From the NCBI GenBank assembly GCA_964473995.1, contig CAYYRB010000001.1:1-64000 (forward strand): a DNA stretch of 64,000 nt. The letters are read 5' to 3'. Position 1 is the stretch's first letter; each line of letters starts with the position of its first letter. Shown piece by piece: positions 17,820 to 26,300 of the stretch. Under the pieces are notes generated by a model, which was not told where the DNA came from, made no database searches, and saw nothing but the letters and a program-made list of their open reading frames with translations. Source of the DNA: JAKRSD01 sp964473995. GTDB lineage: Bacteria; Bacteroidota; Bacteroidia; CAIKAF01. The position numbers and the translations under genes were made by a program.

Positions 17820-19154
17820 CTAGCCATTCCCGAAAATGCGGAGCGACTGCCTGGATTCAAAAACCCCGGAGGCCTTGTTCGCTTTCCGAAACTGAGCGAA
17901 TTCATCAGCAGGATACATGGTTGAAAACACCTCCGGTTTCAAGCGTACATCCTTGTTCAGGTAAATTTTACCTCCGCAATCGGTTACCTCACGATCCAGT
18001 TCGTCCAACAGGGGAAACAAGTTTTTTGTTATGGCAAAATCCAGTGCGAGCGTGTATCCTTCGGTGGGAAAAAGCAAATGCCGGGCATCTTCTTTTCCGA
18101 ATACTTTCAATACAGCCAAAAAGGACCCCTGGCCGGAAGCCGCGATGCGGTTGAGGATACTCTTCATGCCTTCGCGCCCGCCTTCGCGTGGAATCACAAA
18201 CTGATATTGGGTAAATCCGCGCTTGCCGTAAATGCGGTTCCAATGCTTCACCGAATCAAGCGGATAAAAATACGGATCGTAATGAATAAGGGAATCATGT
18301 TCTCCCGAGGGCGCTTTGTGATAATAGAGAAAATTAAATGCCTTTACGGAAAATGTATTCAGGGCGAAGGAAGGAAAATCAAAAGGCACATTCAAACGGG
18401 GTTCGCGATGCAGTAGAAACGGATGTTTTTTTTCTTTGGCATTGAGCTGATCAGGAAGCGCATGTTCGCCTAAATATAACAAACTGCGGCCCATGTTTTT
18501 CCCACGCGTAAGGCAATCTATCCACGACACGCTGTAAGTGTAATCATGGTGCTCGTCAAAAAGATCGAGGATGTGATCCAGGTTTTTCGCCTTAATGCTT
18601 TTTTGGCGGATGTAGGCGGTTTGTACCCGTTTCAGAAAAAACGAGGCGCGTAAAATAATCCCCGTGAGCCCCATGCCGCCGCAGGTGGCCCAAAACAATG
18701 CGGCATTTTCGTTACGCGAGCATGTTTTGACGATGCCCTCGCCCGTAAGCAGGTCAAATGAATCCACATGCCGGCTGAAGGTTCCTTCTCCGTGGTGATT
18801 TTTTCCGTGAATATCACCGGCGATGGCGCCTCCCACCGTAATGTACTTGGTGCCCGGAGTAACCGGAAGAAAAAAACCGCGGGGCAAAAACGTGCGGATG
18901 ATCTCATCAAAACTGACCCCGCTTTCGCAAGTGAGCCTGCCCGACTTCTCATCAAAAACCAAAAACTTGTTCCAGCTCAGGGTAGAAACGATTCGTTCGC
19001 CGAGTGCCGAATCTCCGTAACAACGGCCCAATCCGCGGGCGATTAACGGACGCGACAAATCAGGCGTAAACTTTTCGGGAGAGGGCGGCTCCATAAATTC
19101 CGCTTCCACTACGGGATATTTCCCCCAATCGGTTATCGCTTTTTTAAGAACCAT
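17820..19154 (-). CDS. FAD-binding oxidoreductase, DprE1-like (decaprenylphosphoryl-ribose 2'-oxidase family)
   Basis: Resembles the flavoprotein half of the ribose-to-arabinose epimerase acting on polyprenyl-phosphoryl pentose. The 444-residue protein has the VAO-type FAD domain with ARGLGRCYGDSAL (about 40-52), VTPGTKYITVGGAIAGDIHG and KNHHGEGTFSRHVDS (about 98-130). The C-terminal substrate domain has the family segment GFTQYQFVIP (about 310) and the late KANKASGVFES lysine. It starts 3 bp behind alaS, so it is co-transcribed with it. Its usual partner, a DprE2-like SDR, is 23 kb away at 42032. Confidence 0.85.
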   Translation of the reverse strand: MVLKKAITDWGKYPVVEAEFMEPPSPEKFTPDLSRPLIARGLGRCYGDSALGERIVSTLSWNKFLVFDEKSGRLTCESGVSFDEIIRTFLPRGFFLPVTPGTKYITVGGAIAGDIHGKNHHGEGTFSRHVDSFDLLTGEGIVKTCSRNENAALFWATCGGMGLTGIILRASFFLKRVQTAYIRQKSIKAKNLDHILDLFDEHHDYTYSVSWIDCLTRGKNMGRSLLYLGEHALPDQLNAKEKKHPFLLHREPRLNVPFDFPSFALNTFSVKAFNFLYYHKAPSGEHDSLIHYDPYFYPLDSVKHWNRIYGKRGFTQYQFVIPREGGREGMKSILNRIAASGQGSFLAVLKVFGKEDARHLLFPTEGYTLALDFAITKNLFPLLDELDREVTDCGGKIYLNKDVRLKPEVFSTMYPADEFAQFRKANKASGVFESRQSLRIFGNG

Positions 19155-19157
19155 GCA

Positions 19158-21770
19158 TTACATGAGTGAAGATGCTTTTTCCAATGCGGCATCCAGCCCG
19201 CCGGGGTTTTTTCCGCCCGCGGTGGCAAAAAACGGCTGACCGCCTCCGCCTCCCTGAATTTCTTTCGCCAATTCGCGGATAAGCTGAACGGCATTCAGTC
19301 CCTTGTCTGCAACCAAATCGTCCGACACAAATACGGAAAGCAGCGCTTTTCCATCAGCAACTCCCCCCAAAACGGCTACCAAATTTTTCTCCGTTCTTTT
19401 CCATTCAAAACAGATATTTTTCATGGAGTCGGCATCCACCTGCACCCGTTTTGTAAGCAGGCGTATTCCATTCGTTTCACGGGTTTCGGATAGCCATTCT
19501 TTCCCGGCCGAGGCCGCTTCTCTGGCTTTATAGCTTTCAAGCGCTTTGCGCAATTCAGCCACTTCTTTGTGCAGATTCTCCGCCTGTTTTACGGGATTTC
19601 CCGTGCTTTTCAAGGCCGCTTTCAGCTCGGAAAAAACCTGCAGTTCCGCATGAATATGGGCTTCCGCCCCGGCAGCAGTTACGGCCTCGATGCGACGTAT
19701 TCCCGCCGCTACGGAGGACTCAGAAACAATTTTGAAGAAACCGATTTCACCCGTATAATGTACGTGAATGCCTCCGCATAACTCCACCGAATAATCCGCT
19801 CCGAAAGAAATCACGCGCACCTCGTCGCCGTATTTTTCTCCGAAGAGCATCATCGCTCCCAGGTTTTTTGCCTGTTCTATGGGCAGATTGCGCTTTTCTC
19901 CGCGGGCTATGTTTTCCCTGATTTTTTGGTTCACGAGGCGGTCCACGGTGAGCAGTTCTTCCTCGGTAAGTTTGGCCGGATGCGAAAAATCAAAACGAAG
20001 TGCATCCGCATTTACCAGTGAGCCGCGTTGTTCCACATGGGTGCCCAAAACTTGACGCAAAGCCGCGTGCAGCAAATGCGTGGCGCTGTGATTGCAGGCG
20101 GTGAGACGCCGCTTTTCCACATCGGGTCTTGCCATAAAAACGGCTTCCGCATGTTCGGGGATTCGATCCGTAATGTGGATGATCAATTCATTTTCTTTTT
20201 GGGTGTCCAGCACCTGAATGGTTTCATGGGCCGAGACAAGCACGCCCGTATCGCCCACCTGACCGCCGCTTTCTGCATAAAACGGGGTTTCGTCAAGCAC
20301 GATGTGGCAAAGTTCTTTTCCCTTTACGTTTACCTGACGCACGCGCAAAATATGGGATTCCGATTCAGTATGATCGTATCCGGTAAAGCGGGGCTGGCTG
20401 TACGGCCTCACTTCGGTCCAGTCTCCGGCTTTGATCGCCGTGGCCTTCCGCGAACGCTCTTTTTGCTCCGCCAGACTGGCGTGAAACCCAGCTTCGTCAA
20501 TGTTTAATCCGTGTTCCGCCGCAATGAGACGGGTTAAGTCCACGGGAAAACCAAAGGTGTCAAACAATTCAAATACATCATTTCCCGCAATGGTCGAATT
20601 TTCGGCTTTTTCGATGAGCGCAGCCAGGCGGCCGAGTCCTCTTTCCAGGGTGCGCAAAAAACCGGCCTCTTCCTCGCGGATAACCTTCTCAATAAAATCC
20701 CGTTGCTGAATGAGCTCCGGAAAGGTTTCACCCATGTTTTCGGCCATGACGGAAACCAACTTCCAAATGAAGGGCTCCCGAAAATTGAGGTAACTGTAAC
20801 CGTAACGGATGGCACGCCTCAGAATGCGGCGGATGACATATCCTGCCCCTGTATGGGATGGTAACTGTCCGTCAGCAACGGCGAACGCTACAGCCCGCAG
20901 GTGGTCGGCAATCACGCGGAAAGCGATATCCGCTTTTTTATCCTCGCCGTAACGCAGACCGCAAAGCGCTTCCACGGAGCGGATGTACGGAGTAAACACG
21001 TCCGTATCATAATTGGAGCGCTTACCCTGCAAGGCCATACACAGCCGCTCAAAGCCCATGCCCGTGTCCACGTGTTTGGCCGGGAGCAGACTTAATGAAC
21101 CATCTGCACTCCGGTTATACTGAATAAACACGTTGTTCCAGATTTCAATCACCTCGGGATGCCCGGTGTTCACCAGCGACTTGCCGTCGGCTTTGGCCCG
21201 TTCCTCCTCGGAGCGAATATCCACATGAATTTCGGAGCAGGGGCCGCACGGCCCCTGATCGCCCATTTCCCAAAAATTATCCTTTTTATTACCGCGTAAA
21301 ATGCGGTCTTCTGCTATATATTTTTTCCAGATGTCATACGCCTCCTGATCAAATTCGAGATTCTCGGAATCGTCTCCCTCAAATACGGTCACGTAAAGGC
21401 GGTCTTTATCCAGTTTATAAACCTCCGTGAGCAGTTCCCAAGCCCAAGCGATGGCTTCCGCTTTAAAATAATCACCGAAGCTCCAATTGCCGAGCATTTC
21501 AAACATGGTATGGTGATAGGTGTCGTGGCCCACTTCTTCCAGGTCGTTGTGTTTACCGCTCACGCGCAGGCATTTTTGGGTGTCGGCCACACGGGGCTGT
21601 TCTACCGGTGCATTGCCCAAAAAGATATCCTTAAACTGATTCATTCCCGCGTTGGTAAACATGAGTGTAGGGTCATTCTTCAACACCATGGGAGCAGAAG
21701 AAACAATCGCGTGGCCTTTGGATGCAAAAAAATCCAGAAATGCGCGTCGAATTTGATGGGAGGTCATCAT
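19158..21770 (-). CDS. alaS: Alanyl-tRNA synthetase
   Basis: Charges tRNA-Ala with alanine (EC 6.1.1.7). The 870-residue protein is complete: class II catalytic core (FTNAGMNQFKDIFLG near the start; GFERL motif 3), tRNA-recognition region, editing domain with zinc ligands HSATHLLHA and CGGIHV, and the C-Ala domain with the GGGGGQPFFATAGG glycine loop. The reading frame extends to 21869 but nothing before MMTSHQIRRAFLDFF is conserved; ATG codons at 21770 and 21767 are adjacent and either could serve. A TACCTTTG box lies 21 bp upstream. Followed after 3 bp by the DprE1-like gene. Confidence 0.97.
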   Translation of the reverse strand: MMTSHQIRRAFLDFFASKGHAIVSSAPMVLKNDPTLMFTNAGMNQFKDIFLGNAPVEQPRVADTQKCLRVSGKHNDLEEVGHDTYHHTMFEMLGNWSFGDYFKAEAIAWAWELLTEVYKLDKDRLYVTVFEGDDSENLEFDQEAYDIWKKYIAEDRILRGNKKDNFWEMGDQGPCGPCSEIHVDIRSEEERAKADGKSLVNTGHPEVIEIWNNVFIQYNRSADGSLSLLPAKHVDTGMGFERLCMALQGKRSNYDTDVFTPYIRSVEALCGLRYGEDKKADIAFRVIADHLRAVAFAVADGQLPSHTGAGYVIRRILRRAIRYGYSYLNFREPFIWKLVSVMAENMGETFPELIQQRDFIEKVIREEEAGFLRTLERGLGRLAALIEKAENSTIAGNDVFELFDTFGFPVDLTRLIAAEHGLNIDEAGFHASLAEQKERSRKATAIKAGDWTEVRPYSQPRFTGYDHTESESHILRVRQVNVKGKELCHIVLDETPFYAESGGQVGDTGVLVSAHETIQVLDTQKENELIIHITDRIPEHAEAVFMARPDVEKRRLTACNHSATHLLHAALRQVLGTHVEQRGSLVNADALRFDFSHPAKLTEEELLTVDRLVNQKIRENIARGEKRNLPIEQAKNLGAMMLFGEKYGDEVRVISFGADYSVELCGGIHVHYTGEIGFFKIVSESSVAAGIRRIEAVTAAGAEAHIHAELQVFSELKAALKSTGNPVKQAENLHKEVAELRKALESYKAREAASAGKEWLSETRETNGIRLLTKRVQVDADSMKNICFEWKRTEKNLVAVLGGVADGKALLSVFVSDDLVADKGLNAVQLIRELAKEIQGGGGGQPFFATAGGKNPGGLDAALEKASSLM

Positions 21771-21791
21771 GAATAAAAAAATCTGAGTGGC

Positions 21792-21799
21792 CAAAGGTA
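21792..21799 (-). promoter_or_regulatory. -7 promoter box of alaS
   Basis: Perfect TACCTTTG on the minus strand, 21 bp before the alaS start; no clear TTTG -33 element. Confidence 0.55.
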
Positions 21800-21834
21800 A
21801 CCAAAATAGGCATGGATTTACCTGCCATAAAGCA

Positions 21835-21865
21835 CGAAAGGCGTTCCTGCGTGGAACGCCTTTCG
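21835..21865 (-). terminator. Hairpin terminator behind the tandem ssb genes
   Basis: Perfect 13-bp stem (CGAAAGGCGTTCC / GGAACGCCTTTCG) around a 5-base loop, 62 bp past the stop of the downstream ssb gene. The T-run after it on the minus strand is weak (TGCTTTATGG), but the stem is very stable. Confidence 0.75.
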
Positions 21866-21927
21866 GCACATGGAATCAATCGGTTTTCCGGGTTTAGGAA
21901 AAAAGACCGTTCCGAGAAGAAAGCCCC

Positions 21928-22260
21928 CTATTCGGGCTTATTGCCGAGCAGAACGAAGTCGCTTACGTGCACCTCGCTTACATAGCGTTTTGCACCATCC
22001 TTATCCTCGTAGCTGCGGTTCACGATCTTGCCCTCCACCGCCACTTCGGCGCCTTTGCGCATCACCTTGGCAGCACTCTCTGCCTTACGGCCCCAAATAA
22101 CCAGGTTGTGCCAGGTGGTTTCGGTTACATACTCGCCTTTGGCGTTTTTGTACCGCTCACCGGTAGCCAGTCCCACGCGGGCCACTTTTCCGTTTCCGGC
22201 GAACTCTTTCATTTCGGGCGCTGCGCCCAGATTTCCGATCAATTGCACTCGATTTCTCAT
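21928..22260 (-). CDS. ssb: Single-stranded DNA-binding protein, short form (copy 1)
   Basis: Binds single-stranded DNA through an OB fold. The 110-residue protein begins RNRVQLIGNLGAAPEMKE and has the core segment GEYVTETTWHNLVIWG (about 42-57) and GKIVNRSYEDKDG. It stops right after the OB fold: the flexible linker and the acidic partner-binding tip (DDIPF type) of full-length SSB are absent, as in the competence-type SsbB of Firmicutes. It lies 30 bp behind a closely similar paralogue, with most residues identical in the OB core, so the pair arose by tandem duplication. Confidence 0.93.
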   Translation of the reverse strand: MRNRVQLIGNLGAAPEMKEFAGNGKVARVGLATGERYKNAKGEYVTETTWHNLVIWGRKAESAAKVMRKGAEVAVEGKIVNRSYEDKDGAKRYVSEVHVSDFVLLGNKPE

Positions 22261-22290
22261 GACTCTATTTATATATTAAAGGTTACACGA

Positions 22291-22629
22291 TTACTGTTTT
22301 TCCGCAGGGCGGGAAATGATGAGGAATTCGTCCACGCGGATTTCGCTCACATAGCGCTTAGTGCCGCTTTTATCCTCGTAATTGCGGTTCACGATCTTGC
22401 CCTGGATGGCCACTTCGGCGCCTTTTTTCATCAGGCGGGAGGCCGTTTCTGCCTGAGCGCCCCACAGTACCAGGTTGTGCCAGGTGGTTTCGGTCACATA
22501 CTCGCCCTTGGCGTTTTTGTACCGTTCGTTAGTGGCGAGCGACACGCGGGCCACTTTACTTTTTCCGTTAATTTCTTTCATTTCGGGTGCTGTACCCAAA
22601 TTTCCGATCAATTGCACGTTGTTTTTCAT
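22291..22629 (-). CDS. ssb: Single-stranded DNA-binding protein, short form (copy 2)
   Basis: Second tandem SSB, 112 residues, starting KNNVQLIGNLGTAPEMKE with the same GEYVTETTWHNLVLWG core. It ends ISRPAEKQ, again without an acidic C-terminal tip. Differences from copy 1 cluster in residues about 20-35, 57-75 and the last strand. The reading frame is open to 22740, but the ATG at 22629 gives the family N-terminus. It is the promoter-proximal copy; a CAACTTTG box at 22698-22705 is a weak promoter candidate. Copy 1 follows after 30 bp, so both are probably on one mRNA ended by the hairpin at 21835. Confidence 0.92.
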   Translation of the reverse strand: MKNNVQLIGNLGTAPEMKEINGKSKVARVSLATNERYKNAKGEYVTETTWHNLVLWGAQAETASRLMKKGAEVAIQGKIVNRNYEDKSGTKRYVSEIRVDEFLIISRPAEKQ

Positions 22630-22844
22630 CTTTCTTGTTTTTTGTTTTACGATTATTTTTCGGTTCATGCCGGAAGCGTTGCTGACTTTCGACGGTGCAA
22701 AGTTGCGGGGGTCCCAAAAAACAAGTCGGTGATTAACCACTTACTATCGAATGTAACCGACTGCAAGTGTTTGCAAACGCCTTTGGTGCTGATTTTATTG
22801 GTTTTTTAAATACTTTCTGCTTTTGGATGAAAATCAAAAAAACG

Positions 22845-22882
22845 TTTCAATCGAAACAAAGAGTCTTTCAACCTAAACAAAA
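22845..22882. repeat. Imperfect tandem direct repeat, 21-bp period
   Basis: TTTCAATCGAAACAAAG at 22845 and TTTCAACCTAAACAAAA at 22866 match at 13 of 17 positions and are spaced two DNA turns apart, about 215 bp upstream of the ssb start and 180 bp upstream of the M23 start. Could be a pair of regulator half-sites; chance is not excluded. Confidence 0.35.
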
Positions 22883-23044
22883 GTGGTTCCCATGCACTGA
22901 AAAAGGAAATTTTTGAAGGACTTTCATCCTGCCTTGGCAAAATCAGGTTTGTCACCAAACAATGCAGCATGCTTTTATTCGAAATCTCCCACTGACAGAC
23001 ATTTCTCATAAGGAAAAACAACAGCGCCAAAAGGCATAAATATG

Positions 23045-23052
23045 TACCTTTG
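23045..23052 (+). promoter_or_regulatory. -7 promoter box of the M23-GH3 operon
   Basis: Perfect TACCTTTG with the ATG only 7 bp further on, so the transcript should be leaderless or nearly so. Confidence 0.6.
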
Positions 23053-23059
23053 ACTACCG

Positions 23060-23920
23060 ATGAGACAAAAACGAAACGGAAAATTGGCCGCCTTTTTCAG
23101 GCGACTTAGGTATAAATACCGGTTCCGCATTTTTAATGAAACCACCTTTGAGGAGGTTACCTCGTTTCGCCTTTCGCGCATGAATCTGTTTGTGGCCGGG
23201 GGCGTGTTCAGTATTTTCATGATTCTCATCACCACCGTAATCATTGCCTTCACACCGCTGCGGGAATACATTCCCGGATACGGCAGCGTATCCGAACAAC
23301 GCAAGCTCTTGGCGCTTTCGGCATTGGCCGATTCCATGGAAACCGAATTGCTGTATAAAGATTTTTTCATTCAAAACATGCAAAATCTGGTATTGGGCAA
23401 ACAACCCGTGGAAACCTTTCAGGCTTTTAAAGACTCGGCGGTGAACTACCGGGAAATACCCAACATCAGATCGAAAGAAGATTCGCTTTTGCGCGCAGAG
23501 ATTACCGAAGAAGGCTTCAGCCAAGCCGGCGGCAAAATATCGGCCAAGGGCCAAAAAGTCTTTTTCCCCCCGGTAAAAGGAATGATCAGCGCGGGATTCA
23601 ATCCTGCAAAAAACCATCCGGCCTTGGACATCACCGGTCCAAAAAATGAAACGGTGAAAGCCGCTGCCGACGGCACGGTGGTCATGGCCTCTTTCACGGC
23701 AGAAACGGGGCACGTTATTATCGTGGCCCACGGCGATGAATTTATCTCGGTTTATAAACATAATTCCACCCTGCTCAAAACACAGGGCGATTATGTAAAA
23801 GCGGGGGAGCCGCTCGCCTTCATGGGAAATTCCGGAGAGCTCTCATCGGGGCCCCACGTACATTTTGAACTTTGGTGGAAGGGAAAACCGGTTAATCCGG
23901 CAGATTATATCCTATTTTAG
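23060..23920 (+). CDS. M23 family metallopeptidase, membrane-anchored
   Basis: Murein endopeptidase-like protein of 286 residues. A basic N-terminus leads into one membrane helix (about 43-63), then a periplasmic linker and a LytM domain from about residue 165. The metal-binding sites are NHPALD (HxxxD) and GPHVHFEL (HxH); the segment YKHNSTLLKTQGDYVKAGE matches the family. It shares domain type but little detail with the M23 protein at 12389. The GH3 gene starts 2 bp after the stop, so the two are translated from one mRNA; this order recurs in Bacteroidota as far as I know. Confidence 0.92.
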   Translation: MRQKRNGKLAAFFRRLRYKYRFRIFNETTFEEVTSFRLSRMNLFVAGGVFSIFMILITTVIIAFTPLREYIPGYGSVSEQRKLLALSALADSMETELLYKDFFIQNMQNLVLGKQPVETFQAFKDSAVNYREIPNIRSKEDSLLRAEITEEGFSQAGGKISAKGQKVFFPPVKGMISAGFNPAKNHPALDITGPKNETVKAAADGTVVMASFTAETGHVIIVAHGDEFISVYKHNSTLLKTQGDYVKAGEPLAFMGNSGELSSGPHVHFELWWKGKPVNPADYILF

Positions 23921-23922
23921 TT

Positions 23923-25407
23923 ATGGGAATAAAATCGTTGGTCATAGGTCCGCTTGCCCGTCTCGCGGCCCGCAGAATAAGAAGGACTGCGGCAAAAGCC
24001 GATAAAAATCAGGATCACATTTTTCAATCCCTTCTTAAAAAGGGTAGAAAAACGGACTTCGGAAAAACGCACGGATTTGAAGACATTCACACGTACGAGG
24101 CATTTAAAAACCGGGTTCCCGTACGTGAGTATGAGGAGCTGAAGCCCTGGTTTGACCGCACGGCAGATGGCGAGCCGGATGTGCTGTGGCCGGGGAAACC
24201 CCTGTATTTGGCCAAAACGTCGGGCACCACATCCGGTGTAAAATACATTCCCATCACCAAAGATTCAGCCCCTACCCACGTGGCTTCGGCGCGCGATGCC
24301 GTGTTTTTGCACATGGCTCACACTGGAGACTTTTCCGTCATGGACGGACGCATGATTTTTCTTTCGGGAAGTCCCGAGTTGGAAGATAAAAACGGAATAC
24401 TCACCGGGCGGCTCAGCGGGATATCCAACCACCTGATTCCGGCCTGGCTCAAAAAAAACCAGGTTCCCTCCTGGAAAACCAACTGCATTGACGACTGGGA
24501 AGAAAAGGTAGATGCCATCGTAAAGGAATCTGTTTCCTTAGATATGCGGCTTATCAGCGGAATTCCCGCGTGGGTACAGATGTACTTCGAACGGTTGTTG
24601 GCCGCCTCGGGAAAAAGTACCATCCGTGAACTGTTTCCCCATTTTTCATTGTTTGTTTACGGCGGGGTAAATTATGAACCATACCGGGCCAAACTGGAAA
24701 ACCTGATGGGGGGAAAAATGCCTTCGGTAGAAACATATCCCGCTTCAGAAGGATTTATCGCCTTCAGCGATCCCGCAGCCGGGGAAGGCCTTCTTCTGCT
24801 TACGGACAATGGCCTATTTTATGAATTCATCCCTACGGAAGAATACTTTCAGGAAAAGCCGACGCGCCTAAAGCTGAATGAAATTGAACTTGGAAAAAAT
24901 TATGCCCTTGTCCTCTCCTCCAACGCCGGCCTTTGGGCCTATTCCATTGGGGACACGGTAAGGTTTGTATCTAAAAATCCTTACCGCTTACTGGTTAGCG
25001 GACGTATCAAACATTTTATTTCCGCCTTCGGCGAACATGTCATCGGAGAAGAGGTGGATTATGCAATGAACAAAGCCTGTGAGGAACACGGAGTGCAAAT
25101 CGTAGAGTTTCACGTAGCGCCGAATATGCAGCCGGCCGAGGGTGAACTTCCCTGCCATGAATGGTTTGTGGAGTTTGCCGTTCCGCCGTCAGACATGCAG
25201 GCCTTTCGCATGACGTTGGACTCGTTTCTGCGCATGAAAAACCCCTATTATGACGATTTGATTGCGGGAAACATTCTACAGCCGGCAAAAATCAGTCCAA
25301 TGCCCAAGGATACTTTTGTGCGATACATGAAAAAAATAGGAAAACTGGGCGGTCAAAACAAGGTGCCGAGATTAGGCAACGACCGGAAACTGGCGGATCT
25401 GCTTTAA
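23923..25407 (+). CDS. GH3 family acyl-acid amido synthetase-like protein
   Basis: A 494-residue member of the GH3 (auxin-responsive promoter) family of the ANL adenylating superfamily. In plants these adenylate a carboxylic acid and join it to an amino acid. The ATP-binding motif TSGTTSGVKYIPIT (about 101-114) is intact, as are the second motif YPASEGFIAF (about 268) and the late GRIKHFISAFGEHVIGEE (motif 3 region, about 361-378). No signal peptide or membrane helix is evident, so the enzyme is cytoplasmic or peripheral. The bacterial substrate is unknown; tight coupling to the M23 gene hints at envelope chemistry. Confidence 0.88.
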   Translation: MGIKSLVIGPLARLAARRIRRTAAKADKNQDHIFQSLLKKGRKTDFGKTHGFEDIHTYEAFKNRVPVREYEELKPWFDRTADGEPDVLWPGKPLYLAKTSGTTSGVKYIPITKDSAPTHVASARDAVFLHMAHTGDFSVMDGRMIFLSGSPELEDKNGILTGRLSGISNHLIPAWLKKNQVPSWKTNCIDDWEEKVDAIVKESVSLDMRLISGIPAWVQMYFERLLAASGKSTIRELFPHFSLFVYGGVNYEPYRAKLENLMGGKMPSVETYPASEGFIAFSDPAAGEGLLLLTDNGLFYEFIPTEEYFQEKPTRLKLNEIELGKNYALVLSSNAGLWAYSIGDTVRFVSKNPYRLLVSGRIKHFISAFGEHVIGEEVDYAMNKACEEHGVQIVEFHVAPNMQPAEGELPCHEWFVEFAVPPSDMQAFRMTLDSFLRMKNPYYDDLIAGNILQPAKISPMPKDTFVRYMKKIGKLGGQNKVPRLGNDRKLADLL

Positions 25408-25422
25408 CCTGAACGAAGTCTT

Positions 25423-26265
25423 TCAATTCACGCTCAAAAGCCGGGAAACAACCACCAAGGCAATGGCAGAGAGATACCAAAGTGGCAAAGGCTTATTGAT
25501 AGAACTGTTTTTAAATGCCGACGTGCGTCGATAAGTAGTTTCATTTACAACGAGCGAAACCAGACAAGCTAATACGCCGGCCCATAAAAACAAGGAAGAG
25601 TATTGCCTGGATGTGATGCGCGCCGAAGGCGAAATAATGAACAAAAGAACAAAAAAGAGAAGCAATGGAATTACCGTAACGCTGGTCAGGTAAAAAACAC
25701 GGAATACAGGATCTTTTATGATTTCTGTAGACGGGGCCATGCTCAAAAACCGTTTTACACGGCCAACCCCCAATAATATTAATATAAGCGACAATACCAA
25801 TCCGAAAAGAGGAAGGTAATCGGGCGACCACCTTAAATACACAAACAGTGAGGACATTGGGCCACTTTCCTTATCCATGTAAGATGTCCAAAAGCTACCG
25901 CCCAAAATAGAAAAACTGAAAAATGAGGTCCACAGAAAAAGCAACTTTCTTAAGTCCTTTTTTTTACTGTATTTTTTGTATAGTCTAAAAAAGAAGATAG
26001 AAATACTTAGAAGCAAAACGGGTTCGGTCCAAAGAAGATACGTGATTCTTTTTACGTTTTCTTTCGTCATAACGGGCATTTTTTTGAAAGAAAAAAACCC
26101 GGCATCAAAATCAAAAACAAGCCGAAAGCCCATCAGGGAGCCAACCAAATAATTGGAGACATCCAACAAAATATTGAGGCTGAAAAAAGCAACAATCATC
26201 ATGGTTAAGGAATTCAAAATCCAAAAACCATAGCGAGGCGAATTGGGAGTTTCAACTACTGCCAT
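25423..26265 (-). CDS. Multi-pass membrane protein of unknown function
   Basis: I do not recognise this 280-residue protein. It has about six or seven hydrophobic segments (near residues 15-35, 75-93, 108-125, 150-165, 190-212, 225-240 and 262-277) with a Lys-rich loop YKKYSKKKDLRK around 95-107. There is no signal peptide, no catalytic motif and no repeated motif that I can see. The gene stands alone: it converges on GH3 (15 bp between stops), and the pseudouridine synthase gene behind it (minus strand) ends 35 bp before its start, so read-through from there is possible. Confidence 0.7.
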   Translation of the reverse strand: MAVVETPNSPRYGFWILNSLTMMIVAFFSLNILLDVSNYLVGSLMGFRLVFDFDAGFFSFKKMPVMTKENVKRITYLLWTEPVLLLSISIFFFRLYKKYSKKKDLRKLLFLWTSFFSFSILGGSFWTSYMDKESGPMSSLFVYLRWSPDYLPLFGLVLSLILILLGVGRVKRFLSMAPSTEIIKDPVFRVFYLTSVTVIPLLLFFVLLFIISPSARITSRQYSSLFLWAGVLACLVSLVVNETTYRRTSAFKNSSINKPLPLWYLSAIALVVVSRLLSVN

Positions 26266-26300
26266 TTTTGCTAAAATGTGACCAAGTGTACGGAAAATTT

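Larger units (their letters stand above)
22630..23059. other. Intergenic region between ssb and the M23-GH3 operon
   Basis: About 430 bases with no convincing gene. The two short open frames here (minus 22806-23030 and minus 22975-23370) have no family features. It holds the divergent promoters of the ssb pair and the M23 gene and an imperfect tandem repeat at 22845-22882. Confidence 0.6.

Noticed and set aside
21967..22809. Plus-strand ORF of 280 codons
   Set aside because: Antisense to both ssb genes. Its apparent internal repeat only reflects the ssb duplication.
22806..23030. Minus-strand ORF of 74 codons upstream of ssb
   Set aside because: It has a repeated LFRLK stretch caused by the DNA repeat at 22845-22882, no family features, and it would collide with the regulatory region of two genes.
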